Below are positions 52,835-62,316 of a stretch of DNA of 64,000 nucleotides, in pieces. The notes under the pieces are model-generated. The model searched no databases and was not told the origin of the DNA. It saw nothing but the letters and a program-made list of their open reading frames with translations. Where the stretch lies: positions 19,054-83,053 of the forward strand of contig JAFQDD010000022.1 in NCBI GenBank assembly GCA_017416145.1, read 5' to 3'. Positions within the stretch are counted from its first letter, which is position 1. Each line of letters starts with the position of its first letter. The DNA is from Spirochaetaceae bacterium. Its GTDB lineage: Bacteria; Spirochaetota; Spirochaetia; Treponematales; Treponemataceae. Both the position numbers and the translations under genes were made by a program.

Positions 52835-53428
52835 TTAAAAAACAGATAGTTGATTGAGTAGGGATTCAAGTTTTGTGCCGTAGGCTTTGTCTGCGGCCCA
52901 AGTCCCTGCAAGTTCTTGGATTGTGGGAGCTTTTCCTCTTGGATTTACATATTTGTATCTGGTATCAATTAAGGGTTGCTTTAGTTCTCTTGTGGTGCCG
53001 TATGCGTGTAGATGCTGGATGTGAGCTCTTACGCCAAGTAATTCGGTTTCAAATGTGTTTCCTGGGTTGTTTTTGTCTATGGAGCCTAATCCACAGAAAT
53101 TATTCATTTCTTCGGTAACCAGACCTCCGAAACGTAAAAAACCTGTTTCTAAGCACATTTGGATGAAGGCTACGTCAGAGTTTATGCCTTCGATATTACA
53201 TTCTGCAATGTAATATTCTGCAAGACGCATAACTTTTTCGTATTTCGCATCGGGGTTTTTTGAAATAAAAAAAGCAAAAAGCTGTTGAGCAGACTTTGTT
53301 CCACTTGCATCGATATAAATTGATGGTTGCTGGGGAGCGGGTTTGTTTGAATGTTTGGGAAATGTAGTACATGAAAATGCAAGAAAGACCAATAGACAAG
53401 AGAAAAATACGTAGAATTTTTTATTCAT
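52835..53428 (-). CDS. Lipoprotein glucosaminidase (GH73-like)
   Basis: This 197-aa lipoprotein has lipobox AFSC (Cys20). It has an N-acetylmuramoyl-peptide/endo-beta-N-acetylglucosaminidase domain at about 65-190: YYIAECNIEGINSDVAFIQM, ETGFLRFGG, MNNFCGLGSIDKNN, ELLGVRAHIQHLHAYG and YKYVNPRGKAPTIQELAGTW. The catalytic glutamate is probably in CLETGFL. It would trim peptidoglycan from the periplasm. It is divergent from radC across 21 bp. Confidence 0.85.
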   Translation of the reverse strand: MNKKFYVFFSCLLVFLAFSCTTFPKHSNKPAPQQPSIYIDASGTKSAQQLFAFFISKNPDAKYEKVMRLAEYYIAECNIEGINSDVAFIQMCLETGFLRFGGLVTEEMNNFCGLGSIDKNNPGNTFETELLGVRAHIQHLHAYGTTRELKQPLIDTRYKYVNPRGKAPTIQELAGTWAADKAYGTKLESLLNQLSVF

Positions 53429-53449
53429 GTTTAAAGTATCGGATTGCGG

Positions 53450-54148
53450 ATGTCTGAATTTAATAAAAAACTATATTCGATTGAATATTATCAAAAAAGT
53501 CAGAAACCAGAAGTTCGAGAAAAGGTCTTAAGTTACGGAATTGATGAGGTAACAGATATTGAATTGTTAATGGCTTTGTTGGGAAATGGGAAAAAAGATA
53601 TGCCTGTGGCGAAGTTGTCAGAGAAAGTATTAGAAGTACTGAATTCTAGAGATCGGAAGGAATTAAAAGAAGCGTTGCTAAAAATTGATGGTATGGGGCC
53701 TAGTAAAACTGCTTTGATTTTGTCGGCTTTGGAGTTTGGGAAAAGATTTTCTAGTAAACCAAAAGCAAAAATTAGGTCTGTAACAGATGTGGTTCCGATT
53801 TTGCAGATATATACTTTCAGAAAGCAGGAACATTTCGTTTGTGTAACATTAAATGGAGCGTATGAGGTAATGAATATATATGTGATTTCCATAGGTTCTC
53901 TGAATAAAACGGTTATTCATCCTCGGGAAGTGTTTACTGTGGCAATAGCTGAGAGGGCTGCAGCAATAATCGTGGCTCATAATCATCCATCTGGAAATTT
54001 AGAACCTTCAACTGCTGATTTTGAGTGTACTAAACGAATCTTAGACTCTTCTAAAATTCTAGGTATCCCTTTGTTAGATCATTTAATTATTTCCAAAGAT
54101 GGATATTTTAGTTTTTACGAAAATACAGATTTGTTTTCCAAAGATTAG
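53450..54148 (+). CDS. radC: RadC-like JAB-domain protein
   Basis: This protein is about 232 aa (start MSEFNKKLYS). An N-terminal helix-hairpin-helix part (LLKIDGMGPSKTALILSAL) precedes a JAB metalloprotein domain with the RadC zinc motif HNHPSGNLEPSTADFECTKR. Despite its name, no recombination role is firmly established for the family, although it is often linked to mobile DNA. The zinc ligands appear intact. Confidence 0.9.
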   Translation: MSEFNKKLYSIEYYQKSQKPEVREKVLSYGIDEVTDIELLMALLGNGKKDMPVAKLSEKVLEVLNSRDRKELKEALLKIDGMGPSKTALILSALEFGKRFSSKPKAKIRSVTDVVPILQIYTFRKQEHFVCVTLNGAYEVMNIYVISIGSLNKTVIHPREVFTVAIAERAAAIIVAHNHPSGNLEPSTADFECTKRILDSSKILGIPLLDHLIISKDGYFSFYENTDLFSKD

Positions 54149-55869
54149 AGCTTGGTGATTTTTAGGAAAAACTCTACTTCAGCTCGGATTCTTTTTAAGA
54201 AATCAGAGGAAAGTTTTGGTCCTGTGTGACCGTCTGGAAAATGTAAATAAAGATAGCCACATTTTTGGAGAAGCTGTTCTAAATTTGTGGCATCTTTTTT
54301 TCCAGTGAGAATGTCTTTTATTTCTAAAAGATTGTTGTGTTGGGATGATAAAAAATCAGAAATAATCTTTTCAAGAATAACCTGTTCTTGTTGAGAGTTG
54401 ATGGAAGAAGTGGTGGAAAAAATTTGATATGGAGTTTTGTTTAACAGATTGAAAAAGTCTGCATAATCACATTTTGGAAGATTGGTTTCAATACCAAATT
54501 TTCCTAAGTCAAAAATATTTTGAATTTTGGAATATCGATTCGTAAAATGTAAAGCGTAATTGTATAATGCTTTTGACGTAAGTTCTTGATTTTCTGGATT
54601 TTGATAAGAGCTTTTTCCTGTGATGTAAAAATTTCCACTATTAAAGCTGGAACCAAATTGTTCTGTTGAAGAAAGTTTGAAATTGTTAGCAAGAATTGCA
54701 GAATGAACTGGAGCTCCCTTTGAGTGGGTTTTTCCTGGGAAAAAGGAAAAATCTGTTCCACAACAAAAGATTTTTTGCTGTGAATTTCTAACTTGTATAG
54801 CTAATTCAACTGCAACTAGTCCAACAGAACCAAGTGGCTCAATTCTTGGGATGTCTAATTGTTGAGCCAGTTGGGAAAAAGCTTCAAAAAAAGCTTCTGA
54901 AGTATATTTTGAAAGGAAAAAAGAGGTTTTTCCTTTCAAAATTCTCTTTATTGAAGGTCTGGAAAGCAAATCGGATGCGAAGGAGAGTTTTGAATCCTTA
55001 AAACCGATATAGGCTTTTTCTATTGCGAATTGTCCTTCAACGCCTACAACCAAATCTGGCTTAATATCATACTTTGTAATAACTGGCAAAGTCGCATCTA
55101 CTGCAATTATGAAAAGATGCTCTCGAAGATTTGTATTTAGTAGTTTAGACTTTAAAACAGGCAAAAAATCATCCAAAGACAAACCTGTAGCCAAAACCAA
55201 AATTTGTTTATTGGCGACAAGTTTTTTTACTTCGGTAAGTGAAAAAAGATTTTGAAACTGTGTTTTTCGAATATCCTGTAAATTTTTGAAAAAATTTCCT
55301 GCGTAAAGCCGTCCCAACTTTATTAAAGTTGTTCGATTTTTCCAAAACTGGGAGATGCTCTCATCAAGTAAGGATGTTACTTCTTGATAAAAGTCTGTAT
55401 GAATTTTTGCCCCACCGCTAAAATCAAGGGGAAGAACACGCTTGAAATTTCCAATTTTGGGGAATGAGATATGGGAAAAAGGTGGATTTTCTTTTATGTT
55501 GTTTACTAATTTTGCAATTTGAAGGGATGTTTCAGGATTTGCATAAAAAACTTTGTGAGAGTTTTCTAAAATAGGCGGAAGTAAAGATTCAGTGCAATTT
55601 AGAGAAAAATCATAGAGATTTTTGTCTTTTTCTAGTGCTAGGATAAAAGAGTCTTCTGGAGCTTTGTTTAGCAATTCTTGAAGACCGTAGCCTAATACTG
55701 GAGAAAAACAAAGAATCAAAGTGTTTGGAAGTATTTGAAGATTATCAATTACTTTTAATATAGAATCTTTAGGGGCATATTTGGAATAGAGAGGTTTGTT
55801 TTGGTAAAAGACAGAAAAACCCTGCTGGGTTTCAACCAGACAGGGTTTTGTAGTGCTTGGATTATTCAT
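54145..55869 (-). CDS. Maf/DUF115-family motility-associated glycosyltransferase
   Basis: This 574-aa protein has the MptE-like/DUF115 core at about 215-400: ILVLATGLSLDDFLPVL, IIAVDATLPVITKYDIKPDL, VVGVEGQFAIEKAY and IFCCGTDFSFFPGKTHSKGA. The family adds nonulosonic or related sugars to flagellins. Its start overlaps the PpiD-like gene by 8 bp, so the two are co-expressed. Its 3' end overlaps radC by 4 bp, convergently. Confidence 0.8.
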   Translation of the reverse strand: MNNPSTTKPCLVETQQGFSVFYQNKPLYSKYAPKDSILKVIDNLQILPNTLILCFSPVLGYGLQELLNKAPEDSFILALEKDKNLYDFSLNCTESLLPPILENSHKVFYANPETSLQIAKLVNNIKENPPFSHISFPKIGNFKRVLPLDFSGGAKIHTDFYQEVTSLLDESISQFWKNRTTLIKLGRLYAGNFFKNLQDIRKTQFQNLFSLTEVKKLVANKQILVLATGLSLDDFLPVLKSKLLNTNLREHLFIIAVDATLPVITKYDIKPDLVVGVEGQFAIEKAYIGFKDSKLSFASDLLSRPSIKRILKGKTSFFLSKYTSEAFFEAFSQLAQQLDIPRIEPLGSVGLVAVELAIQVRNSQQKIFCCGTDFSFFPGKTHSKGAPVHSAILANNFKLSSTEQFGSSFNSGNFYITGKSSYQNPENQELTSKALYNYALHFTNRYSKIQNIFDLGKFGIETNLPKCDYADFFNLLNKTPYQIFSTTSSINSQQEQVILEKIISDFLSSQHNNLLEIKDILTGKKDATNLEQLLQKCGYLYLHFPDGHTGPKLSSDFLKRIRAEVEFFLKITKL

Positions 55870-57337
55870 TTGTTGGCATATTAGCGAATAATTGTTTGAA
55901 ATATACGTCTAATACTTTGTTTTCAACTTTATCACTGTTTAAAACTGAGTTTCGGATTTCGTATTGGTCAATCATAGCTGTGTAGTACATATATGTGAAA
56001 TCATCAACAGGTTCACCTTGTTCTTCAGCTAATAATTTTAGAACAACAATGTAATCTCCAAAAACCATTGGGCTTGAGATTTCGTTTTCGCCTAATCCGA
56101 AAGCTGTGTTAAAGAATTCGTCGCTAGATGTTGCAGAACTTAATGCAGCTTCTGTTGGCAAATATGAGAACATAGCACTGTTTCCGTAGTTAATTGGGAA
56201 TGGACCAACTTTTACAGGAGTTACAGCGTATTTTTCTGCTGCTGCGTCAAAACCAAGTGCTACAGCGTCTGTTGCAAAATCTTGTGCTAGGTTGATGAAA
56301 TAGTCTTCGATAAGACCTGCTTCGTAAGTAATCATATATGTGTTTACAGTATCAAGCATTGTTTCGTCTGCAAAATCAGCAGGAACATTTGCACCATCAC
56401 CACGGAAAATTGCATAACCACTTGCTGTTTTTACAACGCCAGAAAGTTCTCCAGCTTTTAGGTTTGTTACAGTGTTTAAATCATCTTCTGAAGTTAAAAT
56501 TACTTTTAATTGATATTTGAAGTTGTTTTTGAATTTACCATTGTCTTCTGTTGTGCGTTTTGTTGAAAGATTTGAAACAGCATCTTCAAAAGTGATTTCA
56601 TTTTTGTTGATTTGATCCAAAATTGATTTCAAAGAAGCTTCATCATCAGCTGTGATAGCAGACAAATCGTGTTTTACGAATAAATCTGGATTTTTATTTG
56701 CAAAAGCAAGTAATTCTGATTCTGGGTAGCTATCTTTTGCGAAGGAAACCATATCAAATGAACGTTGGTAAACATTCATATTTTTTACGAAATCAGCTTC
56801 TGCAGAAGAAGATTTTACACCGTAAAGACCAGCTTGATTTCCAAAATAGTCTTCTACATAGCGATTATAAATTAGTTCTGTTTTTGCTGCATCGTAAAGA
56901 TTGTTTTTGTCGTTGTTTGACATACTTGCTACAAAAGTAGCTGGATCATCAGTTTGGCTTGAAATGTATTGAACCATTCTTTCTGTGATTTCTTTATCGG
57001 TTGGAACGTATTTTGTTTTTTCAACTTCTGATGTGAAAGCCATATTTAAAACTGTTTGATTAAATGCTGAAGACAAAAGTTTATGGAAATTATCGTTTTT
57101 AATTTCTTGTCCATTAGCTTCAGCGTTTGCGTAAGCCTGTTGTAAAGCAGCCATAAAGTAAGAACCATTTTCGTTTGTGATTTCTTCACCGTCGTAAGAA
57201 CCATAAACTTCAATTCCAGAGTTTGCAGCAGATTGTGTCATACCTGGAACATAGATAAATGCAAAAGCGGCAATCACTAAAATGATAATTGCACCAATTT
57301 TTGAAGCTAAACCTTTTTTTGATTTATTTTCTTTCAT
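55862..57337 (-). CDS. PpiD/SurA-like membrane-anchored foldase
   Basis: This protein is about 491 aa (start MKENKSKKGLASK after AAGAAGGATGAAATA). A single N-terminal membrane helix (IGAIIILVIAAFAFIYVPG) anchors it. The SurA-N-like helical region (about 50-200) has YFMAALQQAYANAEANG. One rotamase-like region (about 250-350) has YQLKVILTSEDDLNTVTNLK, AGELSGVVKTASGYAIFRGD. It would assist folding of exported proteins. Rotamase activity is uncertain because key parvulin residues are not clear. Confidence 0.75.
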   Translation of the reverse strand: MKENKSKKGLASKIGAIIILVIAAFAFIYVPGMTQSAANSGIEVYGSYDGEEITNENGSYFMAALQQAYANAEANGQEIKNDNFHKLLSSAFNQTVLNMAFTSEVEKTKYVPTDKEITERMVQYISSQTDDPATFVASMSNNDKNNLYDAAKTELIYNRYVEDYFGNQAGLYGVKSSSAEADFVKNMNVYQRSFDMVSFAKDSYPESELLAFANKNPDLFVKHDLSAITADDEASLKSILDQINKNEITFEDAVSNLSTKRTTEDNGKFKNNFKYQLKVILTSEDDLNTVTNLKAGELSGVVKTASGYAIFRGDGANVPADFADETMLDTVNTYMITYEAGLIEDYFINLAQDFATDAVALGFDAAAEKYAVTPVKVGPFPINYGNSAMFSYLPTEAALSSATSSDEFFNTAFGLGENEISSPMVFGDYIVVLKLLAEEQGEPVDDFTYMYYTAMIDQYEIRNSVLNSDKVENKVLDVYFKQLFANMPTNE

Positions 57338-57433
57338 TATTTCATCCTTCTTTTTAGGTTTTAAACCAATAATTAACTTAAAGATTTTATCACCAGATAC
57401 TTGTAAAGTCAATGTTTATATATGGTTTATATA

Positions 57434-57480
57434 AATAAAAAAAAGCATTCCAAAAGTTGTAACACCAATGGAATGCTTTT
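57434..57480 (-). terminator. Terminator of pgi
   Basis: On the minus strand AAAAGCATTCCA and TGGAATGCTTTT pair and run into T residues, 28 bp after the pgi stop. Confidence 0.85.
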
Positions 57481-57507
57481 TAGAGAAAAATCTTTATATT
57501 AATCTAA

Positions 57508-59076
57508 TTATAGACCAAAGATAGAAGCGTATTCTTTAAGAGCGCCTGTCATATCTCCAGCTAGAACTTGTTTTGTTAGGATTTTTCCAAGTTGTACACC
57601 TTCTTGGTCAAAACTGTTTAGATTCCAGATGAAACCTTGGAACATAATTTTGTTTTCAAAGTGTGATAGAAGAGCTCCAAGACTTTCTGGAGTTAGTTGG
57701 TTTCCGTAAATCAAACTTGAAGGACGTTCACCAGCAAAGTATTTGTTAGGATTTTCGTTGTCTTTTCCACAAGCAAAAGCTACGATTTGTGCTGAAAGGT
57801 TTGCACAAAGTTTTTTCTGGCTTGTTGAACCGTCAACTACAACATCATTTCCGTTTTGATTTTCATTGAATCCAATAAATTGTAGAGGAATAATGTCTGT
57901 TCCTTGGTGCAATAATTGATAGAAAGAGTGTTGACCGTTTGTTCCTGGTTCACCAAAAATAACTGGACCTGTTACGTAGTTTACTGGGTTTCCGAAACGG
58001 TTTACAGATTTACCATTACTTTCCATATCAGCTTGTTGAAGGTGAGCTGGGAAACGGCTTAGAGCTTGGCTATATGGAAGAATTGCTGTAGAAGGATAAC
58101 CTTGTGCGTTTCTTTCGTAAACACCGATTAATGCGTCTAACAAAGCTGGATTTTCTTTGATATTTGCATTTTTTGCTGTAATATCAGCTTCGTTTGCTCC
58201 TTTTAGGAATGCTGCAAAAACTTCTCCGCCAAAAGCTAAAGAAAGAACTGCTCCACCTACAGCAGAAGTTGATGAAAAGCGACCACCAATGTAATCGTCA
58301 ATGTAGAAAGAAGCAAGATATTCTGGGTTATTTGCAAGTGGACTTGTTTCTGAAGTAACTGCAATCATGTGGTTTGCAGGATTTAGTCCAGCTTTTTTGA
58401 TAAAATCTTTTACGAAAAGTTCGTTAGCTAGAGTTTCTTGTGTTGTTCCTGATTTTGAAACAAGCACAAAAAGTGTGTGAGCTAAATCTACAGTTGAGAT
58501 AACAGCTGCACCGTCGTCTGGGTCTACGTTTGAAATGAATTTTGCATTCAATTTTAGGCTGTTATTCTTTTTTGCCCATTCTTCTAGAGCAAGATACATA
58601 GCACGTGGACCTAAGTCTGAACCACCAATACCAATTTGAACAACTGTTGTAAATTTTTCGCCTTTTGCGTTGGCAACTTTTCCTTCGTGAACATTTTTTG
58701 CGAAAGCTGCAATTTTTTCTTGTTGTTCCACGTAGAATGAACGAGCGTTTTTGCCATCGTATTCAATGTCGTTGCCAAGTTGACCACGTAGTAGGTGATG
58801 AAGAACTTTGCGATTTTCTCCTGTGTTGATAGTTGCACCGTTGAAAAGTTCTGCAAATTTTTCAGTAAGGGCCATTTCATCAGCAAGGTTTTGCATTACT
58901 CCAAGAATTTGGTCGTTTACTTGTTTTGCGGCATAGTTATATGTAAGACCTGCTGCCATTTTTGCAGAGTAATTTTTTACGCGATCTGCATTTAATTCTT
59001 TTTTTAGAGAAACTTGTCCCTTTAGAGACATAAGTTTTTTCCAAGATTCGTAAGAATCAGCATTGTTCCATTCCAT
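57508..59076 (-). CDS. pgi: Glucose-6-phosphate isomerase
   Basis: This 522-aa glycolytic enzyme interconverts glucose-6-phosphate and fructose-6-phosphate. It has the substrate-phosphate motifs VQIGIGGSDLGPRAMYLALE, VLVSKSGTTQETLANE, YIGGRFSSTSAVGG and the active-site FGEPGTNGQHSFYQLLHQGT, with catalytic Glu and His. The C-terminal QEGVQLGK contains the expected lysine. Length and order are normal. A ribosome site (GGAGAACACTT) precedes the start. Confidence 0.97.
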   Translation of the reverse strand: MEWNNADSYESWKKLMSLKGQVSLKKELNADRVKNYSAKMAAGLTYNYAAKQVNDQILGVMQNLADEMALTEKFAELFNGATINTGENRKVLHHLLRGQLGNDIEYDGKNARSFYVEQQEKIAAFAKNVHEGKVANAKGEKFTTVVQIGIGGSDLGPRAMYLALEEWAKKNNSLKLNAKFISNVDPDDGAAVISTVDLAHTLFVLVSKSGTTQETLANELFVKDFIKKAGLNPANHMIAVTSETSPLANNPEYLASFYIDDYIGGRFSSTSAVGGAVLSLAFGGEVFAAFLKGANEADITAKNANIKENPALLDALIGVYERNAQGYPSTAILPYSQALSRFPAHLQQADMESNGKSVNRFGNPVNYVTGPVIFGEPGTNGQHSFYQLLHQGTDIIPLQFIGFNENQNGNDVVVDGSTSQKKLCANLSAQIVAFACGKDNENPNKYFAGERPSSLIYGNQLTPESLGALLSHFENKIMFQGFIWNLNSFDQEGVQLGKILTKQVLAGDMTGALKEYASIFGL

Positions 59077-59146
59077 AAGTGTTCTCCTATAATTTTAAGT
59101 AAGCTATGAAAAATATATAAATCCAAATTGGATTAATTTACGTGAT

Positions 59147-59620
59147 TTATTCGTCTAATTCTGGGATTTTTAGTTTTAGTGCATCTAAAAATTGATCACC
59201 AGAAATACCTTCTCTGAGACAGGCAAAAACACAGTTATCGCCTCCAGCGATTGTTCCAAGAATTTCGTCCATTCCCAAAGTATCTAAACTTTGGGCTACA
59301 ACATCAGCGTAGCCTGAATAGGTTTTGATAACTGCTATATTGCCAGAACATTCTATGGAAATGTATCCTCGCATAAAATCTTGAGCAAGGGATAAATCTG
59401 ATTCTTGACGATCTTCTTCGCCTGGAAGTGTATAAACGTAACCGTTATGTCCGTCTGAGATTTTTCCAACTTTTAGAAGCTTTAAATCTCGAGAAAGAGT
59501 TGCTTGGGTAACTTCGTAGCCTTCTTTGTTAAGGTATCCTAAAAGAGCTTCTTGGCTTTCAATTCGGTAGGTTTTAATCAATTTGCGGATTATCTTCAGT
59601 CGGGAAAGACGCTCTTTCAT
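59147..59620 (-). CDS. argR: Arginine repressor ArgR
   Basis: This 157-aa protein has an N-terminal winged helix (RLKIIRKLIKTYRIESQEAL, then VTQATLSRDLKLLKVGK) and a C-terminal arginine-binding/hexamer domain (MDEILGTIAGGDNCVFACLR). It represses arginine synthesis and activates catabolism with L-arginine as co-repressor. No arginine genes lie in this window. A large inverted repeat lies 20 bp upstream. Confidence 0.93.
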   Translation of the reverse strand: MKERLSRLKIIRKLIKTYRIESQEALLGYLNKEGYEVTQATLSRDLKLLKVGKISDGHNGYVYTLPGEEDRQESDLSLAQDFMRGYISIECSGNIAVIKTYSGYADVVAQSLDTLGMDEILGTIAGGDNCVFACLREGISGDQFLDALKLKIPELDE

Positions 59621-59639
59621 CTAGGTTTCTCCAAAAAAT

Positions 59640-59672
59640 GTATGTTTATTCATTCTTATTGTATAAACATAC
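59640..59672. promoter_or_regulatory. Candidate ArgR autoregulatory operator
   Basis: GTATGTTTAT (59640-59649) and ATAAACATAC (59663-59672) are perfect 10-bp arms 13 bp apart, just upstream of argR. The AT-rich half sites resemble ARG boxes, which often occur as pairs in argR promoters. Confidence 0.55.
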
Positions 59673-59855
59673 TCTAAAATCCCTTTGGAAGTCAAGTTTA
59701 TGTATTTTTATGTGGTTTATTTCGGCTACGCTCAATAACTAATTTTTTGAAGGCAACTTGTTGTCAGAACGCCCAAAAGTTAGAAATTTATTAGAAAATG
59801 GAACTTTGACGAGAGCTTACTTGAAAACAATTTTGATGTTTTATATAGTTTTAAT

Positions 59856-60701
59856 ATGAAAATTTTGAAATTGATTTTGGCCGGCATTGTGATTGGGGTT
59901 GCAAATGTGATTCCTGGGGTTTCTGGTGGAACTATGGCCGTTGTTTTTGGCATTTATGATGAGTTGATTGGAGTGATTTCTTTCAATATTAAGCAGATTT
60001 TTTCAAAGTGGCGATTTTGGGTTCCTCTTGCTGTGGGAATGGGAATCGGTATTATCGCTTTTAGTAAGATTGTAACATTTTTGTTTGAGAATTTTCCGGT
60101 ACAAACTCAGTATTTTTTTGCTGGAATTGTGCTTGGTAGTATTCCGCTGATTTTGAAGCGAACTAGTTTGACTTTGAAAAGAGAAAATCTTGGAAACTGG
60201 ATTTCGGCTCTTGTGTGCTTGGTGATTATGCTTTTGATGGTGTTTATTAACACAGATAATATGATTTCTACTATACAGACTGAGCTTACTTTTGGACTTA
60301 CCGTGAGATTGCTTTTAGGCGGTGCTTTGGCGGCTTTTGCTATGATTATTCCAGGGATTTCTGGGTCATTTTTAATGGTGATTTTGGGGATTTACTCTAC
60401 TGTAATTGCTTCTGTTTCTGATTTTAATCTTCCTATTATTTGCGTTGTGGCTGTTGGAGTGATAATCGGGATTTTTGCTGGGGCAAAGGGTGTGCAAGTT
60501 TTGTTAAACAAAGTTCCAAATCAAACCTACGGGGCAATTTTTGGTCTTGTAATCGGCTCTGTTTTTGCAGTTTTGCCTTTGAAAGAAACTGTTTCATTTT
60601 TTGCTGATGGAAAGATTTTAGCCTTTGTGATTTCTCTAGTTTGTGCCGCCGCCGGTTTTGCTCTAGCATTTTTTAGCGGAAAAGAAGGGAAAGATAATTA
60701 A
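59856..60701 (+). CDS. DUF368-family polyprenyl-phosphate transporter
   Basis: This 281-aa integral membrane protein has about eight helices in two homologous halves, each with the family signature: VIPGVSGGTMAVVFGIYDEL near the N-terminus and IIPGISGSFLMVILGIYS in the middle. DUF368 proteins have been shown to recycle undecaprenyl phosphate across the inner membrane for envelope synthesis. The stop codon lies in a 7-bp tandem repeat. Confidence 0.88.
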   Translation: MKILKLILAGIVIGVANVIPGVSGGTMAVVFGIYDELIGVISFNIKQIFSKWRFWVPLAVGMGIGIIAFSKIVTFLFENFPVQTQYFFAGIVLGSIPLILKRTSLTLKRENLGNWISALVCLVIMLLMVFINTDNMISTIQTELTFGLTVRLLLGGALAAFAMIIPGISGSFLMVILGIYSTVIASVSDFNLPIICVVAVGVIIGIFAGAKGVQVLLNKVPNQTYGAIFGLVIGSVFAVLPLKETVSFFADGKILAFVISLVCAAAGFALAFFSGKEGKDN

Positions 60702-60723
60702 GAATTAAGAATTAAGAATTAAG
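60696..60723. repeat. Four perfect 7-bp tandem repeats
   Basis: Four copies of AATTAAG start inside the last codons of the DUF368 gene and include its stop codon. Changes in copy number would not alter the protein, because the stop is in the first copy. Confidence 0.85.
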
Positions 60724-60742
60724 AGCAATGCTGCAAAAAAAA

Positions 60743-61630
60743 TCATCGCATGGTTTTTGAGTCGGCGAGATTATCTAAAAATCTATCCATAAGGATAAAA
60801 GCTTCCTGGGTTAAAATGGAGATATTGTCGTATTGTGTGTGCATACATCTCCAAGTCCAAGGGAGCTTTTCTTTTTCCATAAGATTTAGGGCTTTGTCTT
60901 GGGATTTTGTGCCAACTTTTCTGTCTAAAACTGTGCGAGAAAAAGTTTTTTCTTTTTGAAGATATCGCATATAAGTGGTGGCTTCATCTGATGGCAAAAC
61001 TGTAATGGCCACTGCTGGAATACCACAGGCTATAAATCCTGCGTTGTCTCCGTAGGGAACAGGAATGGTAATCCACTTGTTTGGGGAAGTTTTTGCAGCA
61101 AGAGAAATGGCCTTGTTGTAAAGGGCTTCAAAAGTTGCGTGAAAATTGCCCTTTGTTTTTATGCTTTTTCCAGCAGTGGAAACAACCAAAACATCCCCAC
61201 GACCACAACCGTCTAAAACAAAAACTTCATCTTGGGTAATGCCAAGTTTTTTGTAAAGGGTTGCAATTCCGTAAGCACCTTGCTCTTTTGTAAAACCAAG
61301 CTCTTCGCCGTCAGTGAAAATAATTCGCAAATTGTGAATTTTTGGTTGATTGTAGATTTTTTTTGCCCAAAGCAAAACCTCACAAACTGCGGCACTGTTG
61401 TCGTTTGCACCTGGTGTGTTTTGCACTCTGTCGTAGTGAACAAGGAGAGTTTTTGTTTTGAAAAGTGGAGAATAACAAGTTTTTGGGAAATTTATAAAAA
61501 TGTGATTTTTAGATTCGATTGGTAAAACTGTAAATGGAATTTCTAATTTTGTAATCCAAGATTTTAAATATTCAAAACGATTGCAGTTTGGTTCTAAAAA
61601 TCCTGCAAACACCAAAGGCAAAAAACTCAT
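60743..61630 (-). CDS. M28-family zinc aminopeptidase-like protein
   Basis: This 295-aa protein lacks a clear signal peptide. Zinc ligands match family M28: His in LLVHYDRV, Asp in TPGANDNSAAV, the Glu pair in IIFTDGEELGF, Asp in VLDGCGRGDV and a C-terminal His in CMHTQYDN. The family includes aminopeptidases and glutaminyl cyclases. The substrate is unknown. Confidence 0.85.
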   Translation of the reverse strand: MSFLPLVFAGFLEPNCNRFEYLKSWITKLEIPFTVLPIESKNHIFINFPKTCYSPLFKTKTLLVHYDRVQNTPGANDNSAAVCEVLLWAKKIYNQPKIHNLRIIFTDGEELGFTKEQGAYGIATLYKKLGITQDEVFVLDGCGRGDVLVVSTAGKSIKTKGNFHATFEALYNKAISLAAKTSPNKWITIPVPYGDNAGFIACGIPAVAITVLPSDEATTYMRYLQKEKTFSRTVLDRKVGTKSQDKALNLMEKEKLPWTWRCMHTQYDNISILTQEAFILMDRFLDNLADSKTMR

Positions 61631-61666
61631 ATTTCATTATCGGATGAAAATTAGATAATATAAATA

Positions 61667-62044
61667 TTAACTTTTTGAACTAACGTATTCGGGCTCTGCT
61701 TCCAAAATCTGGATAATGGCATCTTCTATTGTATAATCCAAAAGTTTTTTAAGTTCGTCACGTTTTTCTCGAAGAATATTTCCAGCATTTTCTTTTACCG
61801 CCGAGTCGCTGACAATTTCGTTGTTTGAGTGAGGTTTTAGGAGCTCGTAAACTTCAACACCAAGAGCAGAAGCAATTTTTACCAATGTGGAGTCGCTAAC
61901 CCAAGTTCGTTGAGTTTCTATGTCGGTAACATAATTTGATGACATATTTATCATTTCAGCAAGTTTACTTTGGGAAATATTAAGCTGTTTTCTGCGATTT
62001 TTGATATTTTCTGAAAGAATACTACGAAGTTGCTCCTGTGTCAT
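61667..62044 (-). CDS. XRE-family regulator with C-terminal helical domain
   Basis: This 125-aa protein has a helix-turn-helix at about 12-67 (NIKNRRKQLNISQSKLAEMI, NMSSNYVTDIETQRT, LVKIASALGVEVYELLKP). A helical C-terminus (DELKKLLDYTIEDAIIQILE) could be a dimerisation domain. It is divergent from the lipoprotein gene at 62317 across 272 bp without obvious repeated dyads. Confidence 0.85.
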   Translation of the reverse strand: MTQEQLRSILSENIKNRRKQLNISQSKLAEMINMSSNYVTDIETQRTWVSDSTLVKIASALGVEVYELLKPHSNNEIVSDSAVKENAGNILREKRDELKKLLDYTIEDAIIQILEAEPEYVSSKS

Positions 62045-62316
62045 AAATCTAGATTAAAACAAAACAACTTTGGAATAAATATGATACAATCGGGTGAAAA
62101 ACTTGTGATATTATCCGTGTTATTGAGAATAATAAACCTCTTTAATTTTAATAATAGAATATTTCAATATAATTGCAAAAATTACCCGTAAATCCTTAGA
62201 AAAAATCAATAAAACAATCACACGGAATTTATTGTTAATTTTTGTATAATTTTTCTAGAAAATATTTTTTATCGTGCTAGAATAAAATTCGGAGAGAAAA
62301 AATTTAGGAGAAAGAA

